From Pomphorhynchus laevis (taxonomy: Eukaryota; Acanthocephala; Palaeacanthocephala; Echinorhynchida; Pomphorhynchidae), in contig WNNJ02003822.1 of the NCBI GenBank assembly GCA_012934845.2, positions 1-64,000 of the forward strand: a stretch of DNA of 64,000 nucleotides. The letters are read 5' to 3'. Both the position numbers and the translations under genes were made by a program. Shown here piece after piece: positions 62,701 to 64,000 of the stretch (the stretch's first letter is position 1; each line of letters starts with the position of its first letter). The notes below the pieces were generated by a model. It was not told where the DNA came from. It searched no databases and saw only the letters and a program-made list of their open reading frames with translations.

Positions 62701-64000
62701 AAATAGTGAAAAGACTTCAAATGTTTGCTAGCAAAGTTATCAAAGTTATTAAAGTTAGTTAGACTTTAGTTTGTCCTTTTATTTATAACATAAATATTTA
62801 TCATTTTTGAATATGATCCTTATTTTACAAGTTTTGGAATAATCAAAGTCTCAGGTTTTATTTTTAAATCGTTTGATGGTTGTATTTTAACTGTAAACCT
62901 GACATCCCGAGAAATTTATATCACAGGTCAGGGGGCGGCCACCTTTTTACGTGCGTCCAATACGGAATTTTTTTTAGAACCTGCCATCCCGATAATGACA
63001 GTTATCATGTGCATTCTCTTCAATGTATTATAGTACCGATAATGCATCAATCATCAATTAGCTTTCAATAAAATGAATGCTAAATTTAAGATTAAATTAA
63101 AATTGTGATGACTATTTTTTTCTGCACGCTACATCACTGATCATCGAGTAAGATAAGATAAGATAAATTTATAATTTTTTTTAAATATGAAAATAGTTCA
63201 GTAATTTAGTAGAAAAAATATTTGTAAATATTTAAATATTTTTATATACATTTATATTTATTCAAAATATTTATAAATATCAATATTACTATAGATATAA
63301 ATTATACAAATTATTAATTTATGATTATACAAAAATATATCGCAATAGTGGGAATTTTAAATCAGTAAGAAGTGTTTAAAAACAGTTTTCAAACTGTTTT
63401 AAACTACTGTTTTAAAACAGTATATATTAAAACAGTAATATATAAACAGTATCTAAGTTTATAAATGGTATGAATTTGTGCTTTAAAAGCACTAATTTGC
63501 ATGAAACAATAAAATACAAAATGTTTTTAATTTTATCAAGAATTTTCCTTATTTTTTATCGAAAGCGTCATTGCATCAAGTTGCTTTTGATTTATTCGTT
63601 GTCAGTTAAAAACTATAAAATATTATTAATATTTATATAAAAAATTATTATTAATAATATTTATTAATAACAATTAAAAATATTCTGGTATATAATCAAC
63701 AAATGCCTATATTAATTTCCAGGTTTGTAAATTTACCAAATTTATATTTCTAGCGTTTAGCAAAGGTTTAAACCATATAATGTACTTTTTGTATGCTTAT
63801 GCAATAAGTTATCTTTTCAAATATATTACGAACATTACATATCAAGCAACTTTCTAACGTCGTGATGTGACAACGTGTTGTCAGTTAAATCACTTCTGAT
63901 TGCAAATACTAAATCTATTAAAAGGCAATTCACAATATACAAATATAATATAACAGTATAACCACGAGTTATGATTCATTATGTAACTTACCATCCATCA
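26569..64000 (-). CDS. EPRS1: Bifunctional glutamate/proline-tRNA ligase (EPRS), 3' three quarters of the gene, 42 exons in window
   Basis: Cytosolic EPRS charges tRNA-Glu and tRNA-Pro and is a member of the multi-tRNA-synthetase complex. The minus strand contains, in order, the C-terminal GluRS region, a WHEP linker, a lysine-rich spacer, the class II ProRS core, its anticodon-binding domain and the zinc-binding tail ending in FGRSY. Exons: 63992-64000 (partial), 60341-60596, 59313-59449, 59052-59262, 57710-57831, 57418-57526, 26 WHEP exons between 51748 and 47917, 40631-40677, 40391-40442, 40136-40345, 39359-39511, 39059-39316, 34496-34690, 28303-28477, 28085-28244, 27530-27673, 26569-26725. 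All junctions are GT-AG and all phases agree, giving one continuous frame of about 1,694 residues. The start codon, GST-like domain and GluRS HIGH/KMSKS motifs lie outside the window. Introns range from 42 bp to about 7.2 kb. The gene is odd in having 13 WHEP units. Family assignment is certain; individual exon edges were called by eye. Confidence 0.96.
27530..27673 (-). CDS. EPRS1: EPRS exon: first half of ProRS zinc-binding C-terminal domain
   Basis: This 144-bp exon encodes [20 protein letters not shown] followed by CEQKIKD. It keeps the first cysteine pair (CxxxxC) of the human zinc site in PFCGEIDCEDW. The donor GTAAAT was chosen over the nearby in-frame stop because the next exon restores the family C-terminus. 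Confidence 0.93.
28085..28244 (-). CDS. EPRS1: EPRS exon: ProRS anticodon-binding domain, second part
   Basis: This 160-bp exon encodes [20 protein letters not shown] and [20 protein letters not shown] (human GVPIRLEVGPRDMKSCQFV). It is more divergent than the catalytic exons but unambiguous. The donor is GTTAGT. Confidence 0.94.
28303..28477 (-). CDS. EPRS1: EPRS exon: ProRS anticodon-binding domain
   Basis: This 175-bp exon encodes [20 protein letters not shown] and [14 protein letters not shown], corresponding to human [20 protein letters not shown] and NYSPGWKFNHWELK. It ends in phase 1 before a 58-bp intron. Confidence 0.97.
28690..29900. repeat. Diverged AT-rich tandem segments within the EPRS 6-kb intron
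   Basis: Several related segments repeat here: AATTAAAACATAAGAAATA at 28733 and 29268, and a ~100-bp block with AAAGATAAGAAGCAAAAT...TTTACTCAATTTAGCAAAT at 29560 and 29750. Non-coding. Confidence 0.55.
30050..30485 (-). mobile_element. LTR-retrotransposon (Gypsy-type) reverse transcriptase remnant, fossil
   Basis: A short minus-strand stretch encodes [20 protein letters not shown], the signature of Gypsy-type reverse transcriptase. A ~115-bp direct duplication lies inside the fragment (30064-30170 and 30303-30410). Broken and old; no LTRs were recognised. Confidence 0.65.
31150..31870 (+). mobile_element. LINE C-terminal fragment with 3' UTR
   Basis: The plus strand encodes [20 protein letters not shown], then [20 protein letters not shown] and [14 protein letters not shown], typical of the region after the reverse transcriptase in non-LTR elements. 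It is followed by a non-coding stretch ending in an ATAATA-type tail near 31865. 5'-truncated; clade not assigned. Confidence 0.6.
31940..32900 (+). mobile_element. Penelope-like element fragment, reverse transcriptase region
   Basis: Stretches resembling [27 protein letters not shown] and [17 protein letters not shown] plus [11 protein letters not shown] match Penelope-like reverse transcriptases (YxDD and the ExNxxLPFL segment). Downstream, ACTATTGAAATATTGTATTT matches other Penelope-type 3' ends in this window. Broken and inactive. The first ~50 bases repeat the LINE piece seen at 31305. Confidence 0.7.
33985..34095 (+). ncRNA. Hammerhead-like repeat, locus 3
   Basis: The plus strand holds CTGATGAG at 33992 followed by GTCATTGTT, and AACAATGAC-GAAAC ending near 34087. 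These pair as a long stem II enclosing about 65 bases. A second CTGATGAG (34063) lies inside. It is related to loci 1 and 2 (same GTCATTG/CAATGACGAAACGGCA sequence). Stem III and stem I are unclear. Confidence 0.5.
34496..34690 (-). CDS. EPRS1: EPRS exon: ProRS motif 3 region
   Basis: This 195-bp exon encodes [20 protein letters not shown] and [20 protein letters not shown], followed by [12 protein letters not shown]. It contains class II motif 3. Human has HGDN where this protein has HSDN. It lies between two large introns of 4.4 and 6.0 kb. Confidence 0.98.
35600..37480. other. Less AT-rich stretch within an EPRS intron, unassigned
   Basis: Base composition is higher in GC than its surroundings and short open stretches occur on both strands (for example minus 35994-36176, plus 36623-36916), as expected of a decayed mobile element. 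No family motif was recognised, so none is named. Confidence 0.35.
37481..38800. other. AT-rich intronic stretch
   Basis: Low-complexity AT sequence, densest at 37730-38060. No gene or element seen. Confidence 0.5.
38825..39016. repeat. Inverted repeat of Penelope-type terminal sequence
   Basis: About 65-bp arms facing each other (AGATAATATTTTACTTGAGC outward, AAATATTGTATTTTTTAAAT inward) around a GCAGGATCC-containing centre with its own GATGATAGCA hairpin. The inner motif TATCGAAATATTGTATTTTT is shared with the Penelope-like fragment at 32850. It lies about 40 bp from the EPRS exon ending at 39059. Confidence 0.65.
39059..39316 (-). CDS. EPRS1: EPRS exon: ProRS motif 2 ([17 protein letters not shown])
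   Basis: This 258-bp exon encodes [20 protein letters not shown], containing the motif 2 arginine, then [25 protein letters not shown] and GSGRGIQ. The match to human ProRS is essentially uninterrupted. A Penelope-type terminal inverted repeat lies about 40 bp beyond its donor. Confidence 0.98.
39359..39511 (-). CDS. EPRS1: EPRS exon: ProRS TxE loop and start of motif 2
   Basis: This 153-bp exon encodes [10 protein letters not shown], the proline-binding TxE loop in [20 protein letters not shown], and [15 protein letters not shown]. It is followed by a 42-bp intron, the smallest in the gene, which interrupts motif 2. Confidence 0.98.
40136..40345 (-). CDS. EPRS1: EPRS exon: ProRS motif 1 region
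   Basis: This 210-bp phase-0 exon encodes [20 protein letters not shown], followed by the class II motif 1 helix and strand ending in [16 protein letters not shown] and HIKDFAPE. It matches human [20 protein letters not shown] and NCYFPMFVSQSALEKE. Confidence 0.98.
40391..40442 (-). CDS. EPRS1: EPRS exon: ProRS entry ([16 protein letters not shown])
   Basis: This 52-bp exon encodes [17 protein letters not shown], matching human [19 protein letters not shown] at the start of ProRS. The acceptor is TTGCAG and the donor GTGACA; the next intron is only 45 bp. Confidence 0.94.
40631..40677 (-). CDS. EPRS1: EPRS exon: lysine-rich linker
   Basis: This 47-bp exon encodes [15 protein letters not shown], the short basic spacer between the last WHEP domain and ProRS. 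The human spacer is much longer. The acceptor is CGTTTAG and the donor GTAATG. The Arg codon is split with the next exon. Confidence 0.85.
40870..40915. repeat. Short tandem duplication (~23-bp unit, two copies)
   Basis: AATACTAAATATAGTGTGATT occurs twice head to tail within an EPRS intron. No function inferred. Confidence 0.7.
41840..42300. other. GC-richer block, probable retroelement remnant
   Basis: Contains CCATGGCCGGTCCCAAG, also present at 32722 (GCCATGGCCGGTCCCAAG), so it belongs to a dispersed repeat. The open stretch on the minus strand (41834-42199) shows no recognised domain and is not called as a gene. Confidence 0.4.
42360..42785 (+). repeat. Dispersed hairpin repeat, longest copy 8
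   Basis: About 425 bp: AATAAATTTAAACTCTTAAG, TTTGTATTAGAATAAGATAC, the hairpin CTGCTATGTT...AGCATAGCAG, CTAATTCTTATTCTGATACA, a second hairpin (TCAATTCATAAAAATGA region) and the tail ATACGTAGACTCAGTCAGCT. Used as the family reference. No coding capacity, no terminal inverted repeats seen. Confidence 0.75.
43556..44075 (-). mobile_element. Second RTE/Rex3-like LINE copy, severely 5'-truncated
   Basis: Homologous at base level to positions 10-540, sharing the same 3' boundary (TTTTTTTGTCAAC start on the plus strand). It encodes only the C-terminal part, including [20 protein letters not shown] and [15 protein letters not shown]. It lies in the 7.2-kb EPRS intron between the last WHEP exon and the linker exon. 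Confidence 0.85.
45260..46940 (+). mobile_element. Degenerate hAT-like DNA transposon, transposase remnant
   Basis: Scattered plus-strand frames spell [28 protein letters not shown], PPQK(I)IGFGSD and [11 protein letters not shown], in the order of hAT-superfamily transposases (ZBED/KIAA1586-like). Many stops and frame changes; no terminal inverted repeats located. A short internal duplication (ATCAAAACTTTCCTAAAATT) lies at 46055-46105. It lies in the 7.2-kb EPRS intron. Confidence 0.55.
47917..48163 (-). CDS. EPRS1: EPRS WHEP unit 13, divergent (exon A 48086-48163, exon B 47917-48042)
   Basis: This is the most C-terminal WHEP unit. Exon A (78 bp) encodes [20 protein letters not shown], a poor match to WHEP helix 1. 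Exon B (126 bp) has [20 protein letters not shown], a good helix-2 match. Acceptors are TCTAG and TTTAG; donors are GTAACA and GTGTGTTAA. Exon A could be questioned; exon B is firm. Confidence 0.82.
48212..48451 (-). CDS. EPRS1: EPRS WHEP unit 12, divergent (exon A 48365-48451, exon B 48212-48322)
   Basis: Exon A is again 87 bp and phase 0 but encodes [20 protein letters not shown], so the basic helix-1 face ([11 protein letters not shown]) is lost. Exon B (111 bp) keeps the fold signature with [20 protein letters not shown] and NEWFPT. Its donor is the weaker GTTTGTTCG. It is a full unit by architecture and old by divergence. Confidence 0.85.
48516..48750 (-). CDS. EPRS1: EPRS WHEP unit 11 (exon A 48664-48750, exon B 48516-48617)
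   Basis: The last of the homogeneous units. Exon A has VFQG. Exon B reads [16 protein letters not shown] and appears to end earlier than in other units, at PEADK before GTTTGTACT. That makes it 102 bp, still phase 0. The shifted donor is inferred from the frame and the downstream intron. Confidence 0.85.
48795..49050 (-). CDS. EPRS1: EPRS WHEP unit 10 (exon A 48964-49050, exon B 48795-48917)
   Basis: An intact unit. Exon B starts EHIKSE like unit 8, while its C-terminal part carries a different [13 protein letters not shown] tail. Confidence 0.92.
49095..49350 (-). CDS. EPRS1: EPRS WHEP unit 9 (exon A 49264-49350, exon B 49095-49217)
   Basis: An intact unit, nearly identical to unit 7 in both exons and in the A-B intron. 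Confidence 0.92.
49395..49650 (-). CDS. EPRS1: EPRS WHEP unit 8 (exon A 49564-49650, exon B 49395-49517)
   Basis: An intact unit. Exon B starts EHIKSE where most start EQIKSE. It matches unit 10 closely over exon A, the A-B intron and the start of exon B, but its B tail is of the common TPTKPESDK type. Confidence 0.92.
49695..49950 (-). CDS. EPRS1: EPRS WHEP unit 7 (exon A 49864-49950, exon B 49695-49817)
   Basis: An intact unit. It is almost base-for-base identical to unit 9, introns included, as half of a repeated 600-bp block. Confidence 0.92.
49995..50247 (-). CDS. EPRS1: EPRS WHEP unit 6 (exon A 50161-50247, exon B 49995-50117)
   Basis: An intact unit with a slightly shorter A-B intron (43 bp). 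Exon A has VRNLK for VRDLK; exon B reads [11 protein letters not shown] for [11 protein letters not shown]. Confidence 0.92.
50292..50547 (-). CDS. EPRS1: EPRS WHEP unit 5 (exon A 50461-50547, exon B 50292-50414)
   Basis: An intact unit. Exon A starts TPLTAD. Exon B is the standard 123 bp. Confidence 0.92.
50592..50847 (-). CDS. EPRS1: EPRS WHEP unit 4 (exon A 50761-50847, exon B 50592-50714)
   Basis: An intact unit. Exon A has VFQG where most units have VLQG. The exon B tail reads [13 protein letters not shown] sequence rather than TPTKPESDK. Confidence 0.92.
50892..51148 (-). CDS. EPRS1: EPRS WHEP unit 3 (exon A 51062-51148, exon B 50892-51014)
   Basis: An intact unit. It shares RILTGKDW with unit 1. 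Its tail ends SSINQK where the others end SSSNQE. The donor is GTAATT. Confidence 0.92.
51193..51448 (-). CDS. EPRS1: EPRS WHEP unit 2 (exon A 51362-51448, exon B 51193-51315)
   Basis: An intact unit. Exon A starts SPLTAD instead of PPLTAD. Exon B reads LTGKNW rather than LTGKDW. A 44-bp intron separates it from unit 1. Confidence 0.92.
51493..51748 (-). CDS. EPRS1: EPRS WHEP unit 1 (exon A 51662-51748, exon B 51493-51615)
   Basis: This is the most N-terminal WHEP unit, joined to the exon ending at 57418 by a 5.7-kb intron. Exon A encodes [19 protein letters not shown]; exon B has RILTGKDW where most units have RTLTGKDW. Both exons are intact with GT-AG borders. Confidence 0.92.
51784..51812 (-). 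pseudogene. Broken edge of the WHEP array (remnant of a further exon B)
   Basis: Upstream of unit 1, the plus-strand sequence still matches the inter-unit intron and the last ~14 bases of an exon B (encoding the SNQE end), then diverges abruptly into unrelated AT-rich sequence. It marks the array breakpoint and shows that the array was once longer or was cut mid-exon when it formed. Confidence 0.8.
52820..53440 (+). mobile_element. Retroelement C-terminal region, restriction-like endonuclease type
   Basis: Plus-strand frames encode [53 protein letters not shown] and [13 protein letters not shown], then [20 protein letters not shown] and [12 protein letters not shown]. This is the conserved C-terminal part of a family of reverse-transcriptase elements known from sponges, cnidarians and other invertebrates (GGFPTIRHNEIRD...FDVRVFNPHAPS...). 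The spacing of acidic residues suggests a PD-(D/E)XK-type nuclease; that is inference. A frame change near 53183 shows decay. Confidence 0.65.
53470..54170 (-). mobile_element. LINE fragment, reverse transcriptase
   Basis: The minus strand encodes [20 protein letters not shown] and [18 protein letters not shown] (YADD box as YAED), followed by [27 protein letters not shown] and [14 protein letters not shown]. It is a non-LTR reverse transcriptase of uncertain clade, truncated and with stops. Confidence 0.7.
54178..54512. repeat. 17-bp minisatellite, about 19 copies
   Basis: The unit ACCTATGAACTACGACA is repeated head to tail, with variants (TATAAACT, TATCAACT, TACGAACT) more frequent towards the edges and a pure core at 54330-54430. 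It lies between two retroelement fragments inside the 5.7-kb EPRS intron. Confidence 0.9.
54530..55640 (+). mobile_element. Retroelement N-terminal region with cysteine-rich (CXC-like) motif
   Basis: The plus strand encodes [20 protein letters not shown] followed by [16 protein letters not shown], the cysteine-rich motif seen at the start of the same sponge/cnidarian-type retroelements whose C-terminus lies at 52820. Further open stretches run to about 55630 in several frames. It lies 3' of the C-terminal piece, so the two are separate copies or a rearranged pair. Not a host gene. Confidence 0.5.
56464..57066. repeat. Pair of identical 100-bp direct repeats (56464-56563 and 56967-57066)
   Basis: The two 100-bp copies are identical base for base and start 503 bp apart; the sequence between is not shared. 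The first copy is flanked on both sides by TTACATCTCTAG. The layout is either a recent local duplication or a very small element with terminal direct repeats. Confidence 0.85.
57418..57526 (-). CDS. EPRS1: EPRS exon: end of GluRS domain and entry into the WHEP linker
   Basis: This 109-bp exon encodes [16 protein letters not shown] (human CKEAPCVLIYIPDG) and then a Ser/Lys/Asn-rich stretch ending NRLNKN. It ends in phase 0 before GTAAGT, which fits the phase-0 first WHEP exon at 51748 across a 5.7-kb intron. No further WHEP exon was recognised inside that intron. Confidence 0.92.
57710..57831 (-). CDS. EPRS1: EPRS exon: GluRS C-terminal barrel ([14 protein letters not shown])
   Basis: This 122-bp exon encodes [18 protein letters not shown] followed by [18 protein letters not shown], nearly identical to human [15 protein letters not shown]. 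This is the C-terminal edge of GluRS before the linker. The acceptor is CTTTAG and the donor GTATGAG. It ends in phase 2 and joins the 57526 exon to make PLCYN. Confidence 0.96.
58623..58695. repeat. Two adjacent perfect hairpins (19-bp and 16-bp arms)
   Basis: ATTGTAATGCCCTAAGTTG with its complement around CTA, immediately followed by AATGTTAACATGTATT with its complement around GTT. It lies in the EPRS intron between 57832 and 59051. No coding or RNA gene assigned. Confidence 0.8.
59052..59262 (-). CDS. EPRS1: EPRS exon: GluRS anticodon-binding beta-barrel, middle part
   Basis: This 211-bp exon encodes [18 protein letters not shown], matching human ENKDYKKTTKVTWLAE, and ends in QLCQHKSK (human YVNKNSKHEE). 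The donor GTAGATA at 59051 was chosen over open reading further left because the next exon (57831) continues the alignment directly with YEFLLIGEP. The first base completes a Leu codon from the previous exon. Confidence 0.93.
59313..59449 (-). CDS. EPRS1: EPRS exon: GluRS anticodon-binding beta-barrel, first part
   Basis: This 137-bp exon encodes [20 protein letters not shown] and then a segment containing [18 protein letters not shown]. It aligns with the human segment containing EGEMVTFINWGN, in the GluRS anticodon-binding barrel. The donor is GTAAGTTAC, followed by a 50-bp intron. Confidence 0.93.
59580..59910. repeat. TATA-rich simple repeat
   Basis: Nearly pure A/T with (TATATAAT)n-like runs, in the 891-bp EPRS intron. 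Confidence 0.85.
60341..60596 (-). CDS. EPRS1: EPRS exon: GluRS C-terminal region ([15 protein letters not shown])
   Basis: This 256-bp exon encodes [15 protein letters not shown], then [20 protein letters not shown] and a segment ending VAKHPK. It corresponds to the region just after the KMSKS loop of eukaryotic GluRS (human DDPRFPTVRGVLRRG and [20 protein letters not shown]). The acceptor is CTGTTTAG and the donor is GTAAGT. It starts with one base completing a Trp codon and ends in phase 0. Confidence 0.96.
60673..60700. repeat. Perfect 12-bp hairpin
   Basis: TTGGTCAAAACC and GGTTTTGACCAA around TTTC, about 75 bp upstream (in gene sense) of the EPRS exon at 60596. 60830-60960 next to it has short repeats of TTTCATAAT and TTTGTATTGCGGCTATT. 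Confidence 0.75.
61220..62130 (-). mobile_element. LINE fragment, reverse transcriptase and downstream region
   Basis: The minus strand spells [55 protein letters not shown] and [20 protein letters not shown], then [20 protein letters not shown]. It is a non-LTR reverse transcriptase with the YADD box as YAND; several frame changes. It lies in the 3.4-kb EPRS intron next to the right edge. Clade not assigned. Confidence 0.75.
62131..63980. other. AT-rich intronic stretch
   Basis: No exon was recognised between the LINE and the terminal exon tip. 63375-63450 has overlapping AAACAGT/ACTGTTT inverted repeats; 62880-63010 has two similar short blocks (CCTGACATCCCGAGA and CCTGCCATCCCGATA). Confidence 0.5.
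63992..64000 (-). CDS. EPRS1: EPRS exon fragment: end of GluRS catalytic region
   Basis: The last nine bases of the window are the 3' tip of an exon followed by a good donor (GTAAGT) at 63991. They encode the end of the D-G-W motif whose Trp codon is completed by the first base of the exon at 60596, giving DGWDDPR as in other EPRS proteins. The rest of the exon is outside the window. Confidence 0.75.

Noticed and set aside
1-64000. tRNA, rRNA or spliced-leader genes
   Set aside because: No cloverleaf, rRNA or spliced-leader-like sequence was recognised.

Overview
This is an AT-rich metazoan nuclear window dominated by one host gene and decayed retroelements. Exon by exon on the minus strand, it encodes the bifunctional glutamyl-prolyl-tRNA synthetase (EPRS). 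Prokaryotic gene organisation is absent: coding sequence is split by GT-AG introns, some only 42-58 bp and others several kb. The fused EPRS, very short introns, AT richness, Penelope-like, RTE and CR1-like retroelements and hammerhead-type repeats fit a flatworm best. That assignment is an inference; other AT-rich invertebrates are not excluded.

Layout. 1-26.5 kb holds no recognisable host gene. It has an RTE/Rex3-like LINE (10-1312, minus), a Penelope-like GIY-YIG fragment (~5.9-6.4 kb), a CR1/L2-like LINE (~20.75-22.09 kb), two foldback repeats carrying hammerhead ribozyme cores (8429-8730 and 15441-15570), several copies of a short hairpin-bearing dispersed repeat, and long AT-rich stretches. 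26,516-64,000 is EPRS, read right to left. The last codons of the glutamyl catalytic core are at 64.0 kb, the C-terminal GluRS exons at 60.6-57.4 kb, the WHEP linker array at 51.75-47.92 kb, a lysine-rich linker at 40.7 kb, the ProRS catalytic and anticodon-binding exons at 40.4-28.1 kb, and the zinc-binding tail with stop codon and AATAAA at 27.7-26.5 kb. The 5' part of the gene (GST-like domain and the GluRS HIGH/KMSKS core) lies beyond the right edge. Introns are loaded with LINE, Penelope-like, hAT-like and satellite sequence.

The most notable observation is the linker. Each ~300-bp genomic unit carries one complete WHEP domain on two exons (87 + 123 bp) with two mini-introns. Eleven near-identical units stand in tandem, followed by two older divergent units, giving 13 predicted WHEP domains against three in human and six in Drosophila EPRS. 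Every exon in the array starts and ends in phase 0, so any unit can be gained, lost or skipped without breaking the frame. A 600-bp two-unit block is itself repeated, and intron sequence is nearly as conserved as exon sequence, which points to recent unequal exchange or gene conversion. The reconstructed reading frame covers about 1,694 residues within the window, about 897 of them in the WHEP array.
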